Source: Gnetum montanum (lineage: Eukaryota > Streptophyta > Gnetopsida > Gnetales > Gnetaceae). Taken from it: a stretch of 64,000 bases of DNA. The stretch spans positions 256,802-320,801 of the forward strand of contig MNCI01016519.1 in the NCBI GenBank assembly GCA_015680685.1. Direction: 5' to 3'. Shown here in pieces: positions 36,241 through 48,700 of the stretch. The notes beneath the pieces were generated by a model that worked only from the letters and a program-made list of their open reading frames with translations, did not search any database and had not been told where the DNA came from. Positions within the stretch are counted from its first letter, which is position 1; each line of letters begins with the position of its first letter. The position numbers and the translations under genes were made by a program.

Positions 36241-37130
36241 TAGAAAGTTGGGCCACATAAACAAAGAAATTCTTCAAACTCTTATTTTAAAGGAAATGGT
36301 CTATAGCCTCCCCAAGCTCAAAGATCTCAATCTAAATACATGTGAGTCATGCCAAAAAGGAAAGCAATCAAAAATTAGATTTGATAAGAAAAATTGTATT
36401 TCTACAACTCATCCCTTAAATCTACTCCATATGGATGTGGTTGGTGCTATTCAAACACTTAGCTTTAGGAAAGAAAAGATATTTTTTTCTACTATTATTC
36501 ATGATTATTCTCATTTTACTTAGGTTTCATTTTTATACCATAAAGATCAGGTATTTGATCATTTTGTGAGGATTAGCCATCAGATCTAGAAGGAAAAAGG
36601 ATATGGCATTAAAGTTATCAAAAGTGACAATTGAGGTGAATTAAAAAATGCAAAGGTTGAGAAATTATATCAAATGAATGGTGTTCTACATCAATTCTTT
36701 ACTACAACAACTCCTCAATAAAACAGGGTAGCTGAACGAAGGAATAGAATCTTAAAAGAGATGGGAAGAACCATATTAAATGATCAAAATCTTCCTCATC
36801 ACTTCTAGACTGAAGCCATCAACATTGCTTGTTATCTCTCCAATAAAGTTCTAGTGAGAAGATTAGCCTCTAAAACTCCTTATGAATAGTGGACTGGTAG
36901 AAAACCATTAGTAGGATATTTTCATGTTTTTGCTTCAAAATGTTATATTCTAAATGATATAGATAACTTAAGGAAGCTTAATCCAAAAAAAATGAAGGCA
37001 TTTTCTTAGGATATTGTCTGGTAAGTAGGGCTTATAGAGTTTTCAACAAAAGGACGAATACTATAGAAGAAACCATAAAAGTCAAAATAGATGATCATGA
37101 CATTGCATCTCCTTAACCTGACGATGAAGT
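36240..37130 (+). pseudogene. Sirevirus integrase
   Basis: HRKLGHINKE (about 36,240) and CESCQKGK (about 36,340) form the zinc-binding His and Cys pairs. The catalytic residues lie in LLHMDVVGAI (about 36,427), VIKSDN followed by a stop (about 36,617), and RVAERRNRILKE (about 36,726), so all three acidic residues remain. GRKPLVGYFHVFASKCYI marks the post-core region near 36,900. Several stops interrupt it. Confidence 0.9.
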
Positions 37131-37299
37131 TATTCCCATTCAAAAATTATCTAGAGCTACTCAAGTGCAAGTTGACAAAATTTTAGAATCTAATAGTGAT
37201 CATAAAGAAGGGCAAGATGATGAACTCCATGAGATATCTCCCACCCAATCAAAAATTCCTAGGCTCATCAAAACTCACTCTCTAAATGATGTTATTGGG

Positions 37300-38250
37300 T
37301 AAGTTCAAGATGGTGTTCGTACTATAAGTCGAATCAAATATATTTGTGATTTTTTAGCATACCTCTTCCAACTTAAACCCAAAAAATTTAAGGAAGTTAA
37401 AGGAGAGGAAGGATGGATTTCCATTATGCAAGATGAGCTAAATCAATTTGCAAGAAATGATGTATGGGAACTAACACCTAGACCAGATTATAAACCTGTT
37501 ATTGGAACAAAATGGGTCTTTAGAAACAAAACTTGATGAAAATGGAAACATCATTAAAAATAAGGCTAGATTGGTTGCCAAAGGGTACAACTAACAAGAA
37601 GGGATTGACTTTGATGAAACCTCTTCTCCTATTACTAGGCTAGAATCTATTAAACTTTTTCTAGCCTATGCTATCATAAAAAGCATCAAGCTTTATCAAA
37701 TAGATGTTAAAAGTTCTTTCTTGAATGGAATCATATAAGAATAAGTTTACATTGAACAACATGAAGGATTTTTTTATTCCATCAAGCATGATCATGTTTA
37801 TAGGCTTAAGAAAGCTCTATATGATCTTAAAAAAGCCCCAAGAGCTTGGTATGAAAGACTTTCACAACACCTTACATCAAATGATTTTGAAAGAGGTGAA
37901 GCTAATGTTACTCTATTTCTTAAAATAGAAGGTAAAGATCTTCTAATAGTTCAAATTTATATTGATGATATTATTTTTTGTGCCACTAACAAAATTCTTT
38001 ACAAGAAATTTTCTAATCTCATGTAGTCTAAATTTGAAATGAGCATTATGGGAGAATTTAAGAACTTTCTGGGGTTTCAAATCTATCAAATAGTTGATGG
38101 AACCTTTAGCTACCAAACTCAATACATTAAAGATCTCTTACTCAAATACAACTTAGCAGAAGTTAAAGTTAAAACTACTCCTATGGCTACAAATTTCAAA
38201 CTCATCAAAGATGATCAAGGTAAGTCTATTGATCTTTAGTACTATAGAGG
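37300..38250 (+). pseudogene. Sirevirus reverse transcriptase
   Basis: The N-terminal RT reads WISIMQDELNQFARNDVWEL (about 37,412) and VIGTKWVFRNK (about 37,498). A frameshift near 37,530 follows. The catalytic YIDD at 37,958-37,969 is intact, followed by IIFCATN. LGFQIYQIVDGTFSYQTQY lies near 38,070-38,125. Stops and frameshifts make it non-functional as it stands. Confidence 0.9.
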
Positions 38251-38251
38251 T

Positions 38252-38908
38252 ATGATAGGTAGCCTTCCTTATTTAACCACTAGTAGATCAAATATAGCTT
38301 TAAGTATAGGAATGTGTGCTAGATATCAAATAAATCCACAAAATTCTCATTACACATTTTTTAAATTTATTTTCCATTATTTGAAAGGTACTACTAACTG
38401 GGGCCTTTGGTATCCAAATGATTCTATGCTTGATCTTGCTGGATATTGTGATATGGATTGGGCAGGTTGTTCTGATGATCATCTAAGCATGAGTCGAAAA
38501 TATTTCTTTTTAGAAAGAATTCGTATTTCCTAGACAACCAAGAAGCAAACTTCTATGGCCCTCTCAATAGTAGACGCTAAATATATCTCAGCCAGGAGTT
38601 GTTGTGCTTAACTACTTTGGATGAAAGAAACTCTCAAAGATCTAAGTGTAAAAGAAGACTCAACAACCATTAATAGTGATAATAATAGCGTCATCAATAT
38701 GATGAAAAATCACATCCAACATTCTCACACCAAACATATTGAGATTTTCCATCACTTTTTATAAGAACATACTCAATGTGGACATGTATGGCTAGAGTTT
38801 ATTGGAATGGAGAGTCAACTAATTGATGCTTTCACAAAACCTCTAAATAAACACCAGTTAACTTCTCTATGTAAAGATATTGGAATAGGACCTTGTCCTA
38901 TCAAGTAA
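38252..38908 (+). pseudogene. Sirevirus RNase H
   Basis: The frame begins MIGSLPYLTTSRSNIALSIG, with the connection to RT. It continues with GYCDMDWAGCSDDHLSMSRK (catalytic Asp region, about 38,440-38,500), VDAKYIS near 38,570, and HTKHIEIFHHFL near 38,730. It ends GIGPCPIK, the usual Sirevirus pol terminus, at about 38,908. Confidence 0.9.
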
Positions 38909-38986
38909 GTCTTTCTATTCTTATCTTTCAATTAAACACAAAAACAAAAAATACAAACCAAAAATTATATTTGTATGCATCTATTT

Positions 38987-39125
38987 AGGGGAAGATTGGC
39001 TTACCTCATTTTTGTTCATGTCCAAAAAAGGGGAGACGTGGTGCTTAGAAATATTATGATTAAGTATGTTATGATTAGACTAAGCCATTTTCTTAAGTTT
39101 TGGACATTTTAAAAAAGGGGGAGAT
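38987..39125 (+). other. Three polypurine-tract-like motifs
   Basis: AGGGGAAGATTG at 38,987-38,998, AAAAAAGGGGAGACG at 39,024-39,038 and AAAAAAGGGGGAGAT at 39,111-39,125. The last adjoins the LTR. Repeated polypurine motifs before the LTR have been reported in Sireviruses. Confidence 0.8.
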
Positions 39126-40345
39126 TGTTGAACTTTTGGTATGTCAAAATGTTAAGAAAAAAGGAGAACAAAGATGTTTGTGTAGTTGCTATATTTATAG
39201 GTCAAGACTTTGGATACATCTACAAGATCTCAAGGAAGCATGTGGGAGTTCAAAGAGCATGCACAAGGAATGAAGACTTGAAAGCTCATCTCTAGTGATT
39301 AAAGGAAAGCCTCAAGTATTGACAAACATATGGTAGAAATATGTCTCCCAATAAATGAAGGTGCCTCTCAGTAGCAATAAACATCTTGGCCGAAGTGAAG
39401 AAGAATCAGTGAATATGTCATGTAGAAACAATAGAAATCTACTATCAAGCAAAGACATCTCCAAGAAACAGCAGATTTCTTGGCCAAGTTGAAGGTTTTT
39501 CAAAAGAAGAAATCTCTAAAAAAAATAGTAGACATCTTTCTAGTAAGAAAGAAATCTTTATCAAGATATCTCTAGAAACGCGTCTTTCCTGTGAAGAAGA
39601 TGTCTTTCCAGAATGCAAGTTTGATGTAGAAAGATGTCTCAATCTCAAAGAAGACGTCTCTAGTAACTATTAGATAGTCATTGCAAAAATTCTAAGGTTA
39701 TTTCAAAAACATATTGACTATAATAAGACTTTATTCCATTGGGAAATTTGCAAGCATTACGTACTATCAATTATCATTATCAAACAATCCTTGTATACAT
39801 CATTCTATTATTATTGTTTCTCATTGTACTATCTTTTGTTTGTTGTAAGTGATCAAAGTAAGTTGTACCTTAAAGTAAAAGGATCAACAAATTTAGTTGC
39901 ATTCTTTCCTTATGATTGTTGTTCTCTTTTGTTACATTTTGGGGTTAATGTGCTTCTTGTGGGAAGGCATCTTACTTGAGCTTATCACGATCCTACAGAA
40001 TTGACTGGTGATGTAGCATCACAACACTTTAGAATGGAGCTTAACTTGTAAAGGTCATGGGATCTTGAAAACCACATTCTAAGCTTATCGAGATCTTACT
40101 GGGTTAAGTGGATTCATGGCATCAAATCACTCTGGAGAAAATCTTAGAGCTATATAGGGTGTGGTACTCTTTAAACCACATTTTGAGAGGAGCAAAGTCT
40201 AGAGGTGTGCTAGCAGACTACCCTTCGAGTGTGGACTATCCAAGTTGGGGAACCACATTAATTTTGTTGTGTGCTTTGTTTCAAAGAATCTTTAATTTGT
40301 GGAACTTATTCATCCCTACACCCCCTCTAAGTTCAATGATCCTCA
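39126..40345 (+). repeat. 3' LTR of the Sirevirus
   Basis: It starts TGTTGAACTTTTGG after the polypurine tract and ends GATCCTCA, the same end as the 5' remnant. It contains five copies of AGACATCT, AGATGTCT or AGACGTCT between about 39,458 and 39,659, the last one (39,652-39,659) being intact AGACGTCT. Confidence 0.85.
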
Positions 40346-40652
40346 TGGGTATGTTTCTTGAGAGAAAACATCCCATGCAAAGCTCAAGTTATTATTAAGG
40401 TTGTGGGGTCCTTGAAACCTTGTGGGATTGGGTGTGTTTATGTGTGAAAGCATCCCTTGTAGAGCTCAACCTTTGTAAAGGTTGTGATATATTTGAAACT
40501 ACATTTTTGAAAAAACAAACTCCAAAATTCTGCAAGGATTCTACCCTTTGAGTGTGAATGTACCCAAGTTGAGGAACCACATACATTTTTCTATAGTTTT
40601 AATTTTAATTGGTGGAACTTATTCAATCCTCCTTCTAAGTTCTCAATCTTTA
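40346..40652 (+). repeat. 3' fragment of another Sirevirus LTR
   Basis: It parallels 40,100-40,345 (for example CCCAAGTTGAGGAACCACAT against CCAAGTTGGGGAACCACAT) and ends TTCTAAGTTCTCAATCTTTAG, the terminus of the other Sirevirus LTRs here. Its remaining part is missing. It directly abuts a minus-strand gag. Confidence 0.7.
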
Positions 40653-41361
40653 GTTCCTTGTTGATTTTCTCATGAGAAAGAATTAACTTTTGTACCTCAA
40701 TCCGTAGATTTGAGTTTTCATTTTTAAGATATAGGTACTTACTATTAATTTGTTCTAGTTTGATTTTTTTAGTATAAAAAGCCTTTTTCATTTTGATACA
40801 CAAATTCCTAAAGAAAAAAACCTCTTTGCAAAGTAGATGATATCTTTCTTTAATCATACATTCAAATTCTTCAACTTCTTCTATGTCATTGATATCGTTG
40901 GTAATGAGAGATTCATGTGTGAGTTCCATGCAAAGAAAGTGTAAACTAGGTAAAGTATCATTGGTTTGTTCTTCACTATATTCATCATCCCAGCTAGTGT
41001 AGAAATGTTTTTCTCTTTTCTTCTTTGATGTGCTCCTTTTTCGGTAACTTGTTTGAGCTAGGACATTTGAAGGTCACATGGCCTTTTCCATCACACACCC
41101 AAAATTCTATGGAAGAAATATCAAAATTTGAATTTTAAAAGATTTAACCTTTTTCCTTATCTTTACTACTTGATTGATTAATGTTCTTCCCTTTTTATGC
41201 TAGAAGCCTTTTTACACTTCTTGACAAAAGAGCTAGTTCATCATCACTATTTTCTTCATAATCATATGAATCTTTATCTTTTGTGAATATTTTAAGATCT
41301 ATAAGCTTCTCCTTGATATCACCTTCCCTTATGAAATTCATATCATATGCTACAAGTACAC
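40653..41361 (-). pseudogene. Sirevirus gag, C-terminal half (left of the Tat-like insertion)
   Basis: On the minus strand the segment starts after the insertion with VAYDMNFIREGDIKEKLIDL, parallel to VANEMNLISEGAIQEKPIAL near 56,200. A knuckle at about 41,063-41,104 reads FWVCDGKGHVTFKC with its first Cys changed to Phe. A coiled-coil frame at 40,653-40,929 contains KIKLEQINSKYLYLKNENSN. It stops at the inverted LTR fragment, so pol is not present. Its N-terminal half is at 63,006-63,576. Confidence 0.8.
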
Positions 41362-42542
41362 TGTAATGACTAGAAAATTTGGCACTAGAAGAACCAAAAA
41401 TTCTAGAGTGAAATAGTTTAACTCATAGATCCATGAGCCTTGGAAAGGACCTACAAGTGCCTCAAATATTCTAGTCAATTACTTGAGGACTTAGAGGGTC
41501 TATTATCAAATGCTATGAAAATAATTAAAAATGTACAAAAAAGGTGTTTCAAATTTTAAATCTGAAAATAGAGAGATTACATGAAATGATATGACAAAAC
41601 AAAGAAACTACAATTTTGTATTAAATGGTACAAAATAAAAGTTCAAAAAATATAAATTGTGGGCTATGCAATCCTGAGAATACAAAAATGTCTCTAAATT
41701 TGATATAGATAACAGAGTGTGTTTTGCAACCAGATCTACACTTGTTTTTCTCCACTTGATCTGCTATTAAACTACACTTGCTACTCGTTCTCTCTACTCC
41801 ATATATTTTACACTATATGAAAATGGTTATGGACTCTTGGTTATCTACACTTCTTCAAACGTCTCAAGTTCATCCAAATGCCAAATGATCCAAAATTCCT
41901 CAGAATCATGCAAACTTTGTTTTAAATAGGCCATTCATTTGCTACTTTTTTGTTGGCTTTGTTCTACAAATTTCTAACATTTCCTACAACATTTTTTATG
42001 CTTTCTATGGCTAAAATATTTAATGTGTGAACCACCAAAATTTTTGACTTTTTAAACTTAAAATACAAACTTGTGTCGCACTTTTCATCACCCAAAACTA
42101 CAATGTGTGTGCCACCAACGTGTGAAGCCTTTCCTGCCACATTTGGTAATGTATTAGGGCTATTTTCATGGTCCAGATTTGCTACACATGGGCTACCAAT
42201 GTGTGATACTTCTTTTGCCAAATTTGATGGCATTTTGGACTAATTTCATGGCCCAAATTTGCAACTTGTGACCACCAACGTTTTTTACCTTAGCTATTGA
42301 ATTTGGCAACGTTTTTAGAATTTTGGATTTTCACACATTGGCACAAGTGAAATTTATAGTGTGTGGGCTATAAGTCACACTTTTACATACTAAAATTGTC
42401 AAAACATTACTAGAACAAGGTCATAGGGTAGGATTTTTTGATGAAAAATATGGTAATTATTTCTATCTTTAAATTCCCATCAAATTACAATATTAATTTT
42501 AGCTACAAAGGCTTTCACATGAATTTTCTTTAAAGTTTTTCA
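41362..42542 (-). repeat. 3' LTR of the Tat-like element
   Basis: On the plus strand it runs TGTAATGACTAG to GTTTTTCA, 1,181 bases. About 42,020-42,320 holds several tandem units of roughly 75-90 bases with the words ACCAACGTGTGA, TTTGGTAATG and TTCATGGCCCAAATTTGC. On the minus strand the purine-rich AAAGAGAAACC lies just before it (42,545-42,560 region) as a possible polypurine tract. Confidence 0.75.
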
Positions 42543-45500
42543 TTGGTTTCTCTTTATTGATGTCTGTAGGATTGACTCAATAGACATCAACAAAGAATAT
42601 GAAACACTATCACAAATGCATCGCTAATGCTCCTTCTCCACATTTGATTCAGGAACTGTCGAATCATGCCAATGAGTGCCCATGGTGATGAAATAAGATC
42701 ACAATGGAATGTTCTAAGTTTGAGATGAGATAAAGGCTATATGGAATATATTGATTATTGGAAAATGGTCAAATCAATGAATAATGAATTTTAAATGTTG
42801 ACATCATGTCTATGGTATGATGGTAACATGTGTACTGGGTGAAAAGGTCTTCATTCGTCATGCTTGAATTGCTAGTTACTTGATAATGTATTAGAGGAAT
42901 CATCACTCCACTCTTGTGTTCCTTGGCCACTAAGCTCCTCCCTTTGTTTTCTTGGACCCATTTATTTCACTTTAGGCTTCATTGGCCTCTTGGCTATCTT
43001 GACAATTTTCTTTCCTGTTTTTTTTTTTTTTTTTTGGTAAAACCTTCATTGGGTTTCATTGTGAAGGCCGAATTTTGTTTTGTTTTCTCATTGAATGAGA
43101 TGTGTTTCATTCAATGATCTTGATGGTAAAACATGCCAAAGAAGATGTCACATGACCATGATACATGGATGTCAAACATAGGTTTTCATTGTTAGCAAGG
43201 TTAGGGAGGCTGTAGTTTGGCTTTAGGGTTATGGCTTAAAAAGGGTAATGGAAATGATGTGAGTTAAGCACTCCTAGAATAGTCAGATAAGCTAACTAAA
43301 TATCATGTATCAAGATCACATGGTAACTTACTATCACGATGAATCACACCTCTATGATGACCTCAAGCTTCATCCAATAGGCACAACTCCAAGGGGATAA
43401 AAAAACAAGTCAATGAATACATGCAATTACAAGAGATTGCATAAGGCTACATGAGGCAATTAGCAAATATAGGATATCATAGGTTACAATTGGTATCGCA
43501 TGAGAAATCTATACTTTTTTTTACATATTTATATAAATATTGCAATATCTTGTTATGTCAACAAGAGATAAGAGATCACGTAGACTCGCTTGTTATCAGC
43601 TACATGGTTCACCAATGTCACATTCTCATTCAAACCTACGAATGAAGATTAACAACACTAAGAGCAAACATGTTAACATTATATGTAATAAAGGGCATGC
43701 GAAGGCTTTCATGTTTCCATGCAAGGGTTTCATTACATACCAAGTAAGGTAACATTCTAGTGAGGAACTTGGTTTTAAGGTTTTCTCCTCACTATTTTGG
43801 TTCAAAATGGGGAATATGACCAAGGAACTCTTTGTGATGTTTCTGGTTTCAATGTTAAGGGTAGTCAAGCCATTCTAGGGTGTTAAGGCTACATGGTTAA
43901 AGGTTTTGAGTCTTAAGGCTTAAGTGTTCAAGGCCATTTGGTCAAGAAAAACATCTTAAGAAGGGCCTATTTAAGCTCAAAGGCTAGTCAAATTTACTTC
44001 CTCATCTTCCTAGCTCAATCTTGCAAGCCAACATAAGCAATTCAAGTGGCATCTATATGATAAAATTGTTAAACAATGTTAACATAATGATATAATATAG
44101 TAAAATAAGGCAACATAAGACTAAAACATAGTAAAACAAGGCTAAACAAGGCTAAAGTAAGGACACTACAAGACAAAGAAAGGTTAAACTAAACAAAAAA
44201 AGATGATATAAGATCAAAACATGGTCAAAACAAGGTAAAAAGAGATAAAACAGAGCAAAATGGAGTTCAAACAAAGTAACATATTAATAACAAGATTAAA
44301 ATGAAGTCAAATAAGGTTGAAAATAATAAAGATAACAATATTTGTTGTTTTTTTAGTTATTTTCTAATTAAAATAAACGAAATTCTAATGAAAATAAGTT
44401 ATAAGTTGCCAAAATAAGTAAAAATTTGGTGCAAACCAATTGTAAATTGTTAAAATAAGTGAGAATCTAGAGAAAATTGACTGTAAATTATTAAAATAAG
44501 TAAAAAAAACTAGCAAAAATTGTTAAATCAAGGAAAATCTTATAGAAATAGAACAAATTTAGTGAAAATAGGTTGTAGACCATCAAAATAGTGGGTTTTT
44601 TGCCAAAATAATCTAAAAAGTTAAAATTGGTATTACCAATTTATGCACATTGACCCTATAATGTATAAGCTTATTTGGGTGGATTTTTAGTCCTTAGAAA
44701 CTTTCCCATTTTGTTTTTCTTTTTTTCTTGAGATTTAGTAGGGCCTAGGCAACGTGTGGTCAAATTTAGTATGGTAAGTTTTCTAATTGCATTCCCCACA
44801 TGCTAGTTCATACATTGGGACATGGTTTTCAATGTATGGGAAAGGTGATTTTCGAAGTTTAAAAACTTTTCTGTTTTGTTCTACACATTGGCCTATGCAT
44901 TAGTAGGTGGTTTTTCAACATATAATGTATTTTGATTAAGTTTAAAAGTTCTTAGTGTCTCACACATTGGTCCATATGTTGGTAGGTGGCTTTTCAATGT
45001 GAGATGGTAAGTTTCTAAGCCTCCTCCTCACATGTTGGCCCCCATGTTAGCAAGTAGCTTTGCAACATGTAGGTAAGACCTATGGTTCTATATGTTGGCC
45101 CACACATTAGCAAGTGGTTTTGTAGCATGTGAGATTAACGGTAAGAAACTAGCAGCAAAAATCCAAATTGCATGACTTGTTTTTTATTTCTTTGATATGT
45201 CCAACAAGTGAAGAGTTTGTTTTCAAGGGTGTAGGACACATGAGGTGAGGTGTAGTGTGCAACTACAAAAGTAGTAGCATGGTTTGGTGGTGGAAGGTTA
45301 TGGTAGTGCTAGTGGTAGCCATGGTGCCACTCATATATGTTCTAGAGAAATCCATTCTTGGGTAGGTCTTGATTCTTGAAATGGATATCAATCATAGATT
45401 ATGCAAAGAAATCAATGATTTAGTATAATATATTATATAAACTATTGAACTCTTATGCCTTAAGGTTGAAAATTTCATTCTCACTTTTTTGGTGGCTAGA

Positions 45501-46400
45501 CTTCTAACGTGGTTGAAGTGCAATGCTCTAATGTATTTTAAATTTAAAATTTGGGTTGGAGATCTAGGGTAGAAATAGTGGTCTTATACTACATTTAAAG
45601 AGATTAGCCTTCTTCAAAGTGTTGTAGATTTTCAATTTCATTTAATTCCATTCATTGCTATTGTTGTAATGCTATAGTTTTTAATATTAGATGTGAATGT
45701 GAATGTAGTTGTTTATGTTTGAGTTTGTTTTAAGTGGTTTCATGTTCTAATAGTTTTAATGTTTTGCTTGTCTACATGTCTCAAGTGCTACAGTGATGAA
45801 GTGGGTAACTATGTTGATGATGATCCTCTTCCTTCCCTTAAGGCTTAGTTCTCACCTCCAATGGACTTGTTACATTTTTTTTGTTTTTGTCATATTGTTA
45901 TAGTTATTTTTGCCTAACATAGTCCTAGAAACCATGTATTATTTTCTTATTGTTGCACAATGTAACTATGGCTATAAAACATGGACATTTTATTTTGTAT
46001 TACTTGTCACATAGTGTGACCATGGCTACTATTTTTGTTTTAAAATGTTTGGTTATTTATATGTTTTATATTTTATATTTTATGTTTTATACTCTTTGTG
46101 TAAAGGCTACAAGTTAGAACAATAAAGTTATGAAATAAAACTTGGCAGTAATAAAAGAAATGTAAAAATGCAAAACAAGGCATAACTTTTAAGTGAAAAC
46201 TTTAAATAATTTGATAAGGCTAATAGGTCATAACATGCACATAAGGGAGATAAAAGGAAGGTCACATAGTTGCTAGTTTTAAGCCTTGGTAGGGCACTAG
46301 TTTTAGGTCCTAGAAAACCATGATGTTGTCAATTTTAGGCCTTGGTGCGCCATGGCTTCACCAGTTTTAGGCCCTAGAAGGCCATGGTCAAACTTGTTTT
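42543..46400 (-). other. Non-coding, repeat-rich 3' region of the Tat-like element
   Basis: No RT or integrase motif was found on either strand. The content is simple and degenerate repeats: AACAAGGCTAAA-type words at about 44,060-44,340, TTGTAAATTGTTAAAATAAG-type units at 44,390-44,560, and units based on ACACATTGGCCCATGTTAGC at 44,800-45,150. A T run lies at 43,019-43,036. The short ORFs have no features. Confidence 0.55.
44800..45150. repeat. Tandem units based on a CACATTGGCC and TTAGCAAGTGG pair
   Basis: Five degenerate units, for example CACACATTGGTCCATATGTT near 44,963, CACATGTTGGCCCCCATGTT near 45,032 and TATATGTTGGCCCACACATT near 45,089. Each is followed by GCAAGTGG and CTTTGCAACATGTG-like words. 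Spacing is about 55-80 bases. Confidence 0.7.
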
Positions 46401-46779
46401 AGAAAGCATGGGATCACCCTAAAAGAGCATATAAGGATAAAACAAAAATGAAACATGATATGAGGTTCCAAAGGTGAACAACTAACTATTGACAAAAGAA
46501 GGAATAAGATGTTTATGATGTATTTGTTGTCAGATCTTTGATGGATTAAGGGGCTTCTTTTGTCTAATCCTATGCTTGCCATTCTTACTGTTCAATATCA
46601 CAATTGGTAAGTATTTTCATTGATCATTTAATGTTTTAGGTTTGACATTGTTAACATTATTATTGTTACTGGCCGAATCTTGAGCATCAAGAATTTCATC
46701 CTAAAACTCCACCTTCAAACCTCAGTCAATGTTGACATTGTTGACCGATCATAAGTATGTGTTATCCTCACAAATAACA

Positions 46780-47000
46780 ATTTCATCATCTTCATATTGT
46801 AGATGGAACTCCTAGTGTATAGGAGATGAGACCACTTGAAGCTTAGCAAACCATGGTCTTCCTAGGATCAAGTTAAAACCTCATGTCTCTTTGACTACTA
46901 GAAAGTTGGTAAAGTGGGAAATTGTTCTCTGGATACAAAATCCAAGGTAATAGAACCTCATACAACTACTCGCAACCCATTGAATGACTTAAGTGTGGAG
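46780..47000 (-). pseudogene. Tat-like aspartic protease, C-terminal motif
   Basis: On the minus strand the frame reads GFNLILGRPWFAKLQVVSS and HLQYEDDEIVICED. ILGRPW with the SSxLHQ-like continuation is a hallmark of Tat-type protease regions. The active-site Asp region to its right cannot be read with confidence. A possible G-patch-like tail (SIGLDKRSPLI) follows near 46,560. Confidence 0.7.
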
Positions 47001-47499
47001 GTAGAGATTTCTTAAATGTTGTGAAACTAGGATTAACTAGCAAGTAGAGGACTATTTAGTTTGCTCCATTGTTGCAAGGAAATTCTTTTCCTTGGCATAT
47101 AATCTTTCAACCCTGGTGGTCTTGATTTCCTCCATTCTTCCTAGAGTTTTTGGCTCTTGTTTTAATGTATATGCCTTGGACCCCTTGTCCATGGGTGTAG
47201 CTAATCTTGGTGTGGGTCTTGGTAGGTTATCTTACTTCCAAGCCTTTTTTTTTTATTGATCACCTTTAGTGGGCTTAGTTTTTAGTTTCGTGATAGGTTG
47301 TTTTTGTCATCTTTTGCGATGATGATTTCCTACTAACCATTGAGTTGTTTGTCATTATAGGTAAGCTTTAGTCATGATTTGTCACAAGCTTCTTTATGGA
47401 AGGTGGAGGGGCCCAAACAAAAAATGGTACCCTAATCTTAGAGGCATTGGTAATATTTTATTTAAATTATAATATCAATGTCACTAAAGGTGGAACACG

Positions 47500-48700
47500 T
47501 ATGATGAAAGGCTTCTTAGGATCTAGAGGTGGTGGTATCCTAATGATGAAGGGAGTTTTAGGCTTTCTATTTTAAGGCTAAGTACTAGCTGGTGGTACTT
47601 TGATGACAAATGGTTGTCTAGGAGGATCAAACCTTTTGGTTTTTTTAAATGAGGCTACAATGTAAGAGTTGTTATTGGTTTTTGAAGAGTTGGGTTCACT
47701 CAACACCAGCTTTCCATGGTTGATCATCTTCTAGAGATTGTCTTTAAGATCCAAGTAGGAATCATTGTCATGACCAACCAATTGATTATAGTGGTAAGAC
47801 TTATCCAATCTAAAGTACTTTGGTAGTTTGGAATCATCTTTGATTACTATTTTTGGGTCTCTAGCTATGTCGTAGAGATGATCATGCCTCTTACAAGCTT
47901 CCTTAGATAGTTGCTTAAGTTGAATACAATTGTTTCTAAGCAACTTTTTTAAAAGCTTAGAGAGCTTCATTAGTAACTTTGTATACCTAGCCCTATCCTT
48001 TTGTCCAAATTTTGGTCTTGGTTAATTGTGAGCATATTAGGTAGATGATTAAGATGAGTCAAAAGATGTGTTGTGTGTTGGCAATCTCCACCTTTTTGCT
48101 TATTTTGTATTCTTGGATAATGCAGCCAACATTGTATGATCTTGCTTAGTTTTCTCCCTATCTCTCCTCATGTGTTGGTTTTTACAAGCTACATCGATCA
48201 GATCATTGCTAACCTCAACATCTTCCTTGATGTTTTTAGTTTGCTAAAAGGCTTGACTCAATGATCAAGGCTATAAGTAGTAGAGCTTTAACTTAATGAA
48301 GTCATTTATCACTCCCTTGAATATGTCCAAGAGGTGGGTTTTAGAGATAGGCTCTAGAATCTCATTGAGTATTTAATTTCATCTCTAAATGTACCTTTGG
48401 ACTAGTTCAAGTGACCCCTACCTCACCTTCATAATTTGATCCAATGTCATATCAATCTTCAAGTTGTATCTGAAGTGGCTAACAAATTGATTTACTAGGT
48501 CTTTGAGGAAGGATATACAGCCTCTATGTAAGGTTTCATACCAATCTAAAGCCTTTCCTTTCAAGGATAGAAGGAAAATACGTAGTATTGTATGAGGCCA
48601 TGCTTGCAATAGCAGGCACTCAAACTAGAAGACGACTAGATGTACATTGAAGTCTCCTTCACCATTGTATTTCATGAAGCTTGGGATAGGCATACTAATG
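47500..48700 (-). pseudogene. Tat-like gag
   Basis: The core frame 48,418-48,609 contains IFLLSLKGKALDWYETLHRG and FLKDLVNQFVSHFRYNLKI, the Ty3/gypsy capsid signature (LxGxAxxWY, then FxxLxxxFxxHF). The frame 47,731-47,970 contains ARYTKLLMKLSKLLKKL upstream, and PKYFRLDKSYHYN and YLDLKDNLEKMI-type wording, the knuckle region of Tat-type Gag in which Cys residues are lost. A Pro and Lys-rich linker leads to the protease. Confidence 0.8.

Larger units (their letters stand above)
35122..40345 (+). mobile_element. 5'-truncated Sirevirus (Ty1/copia) with recognisable pol
   Basis: It contains the last bases of a 5' LTR, primer site, gag remnant, protease, integrase, RT, RNase H, a G-rich polypurine tract and a full 3' LTR. 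Domain order with integrase before RT defines Ty1/copia. The AAAGGGGGAGATTGTTGA junction and the two-knuckle, coiled-coil Gag are typical of Sireviruses. The 5' LTR is reduced to a few tens of bases after a C-rich tract. Confidence 0.9.

Noticed and set aside
43010-43040. Long T run that might mark another LINE insertion
   Set aside because: No flanking target duplication could be found by eye.
45780-45860. Plus-strand phrase NYVDDDPLPSLKA that looks protein-like
   Set aside because: It has no supporting frame on either side and lies in a repeat-rich region without any matching domain.
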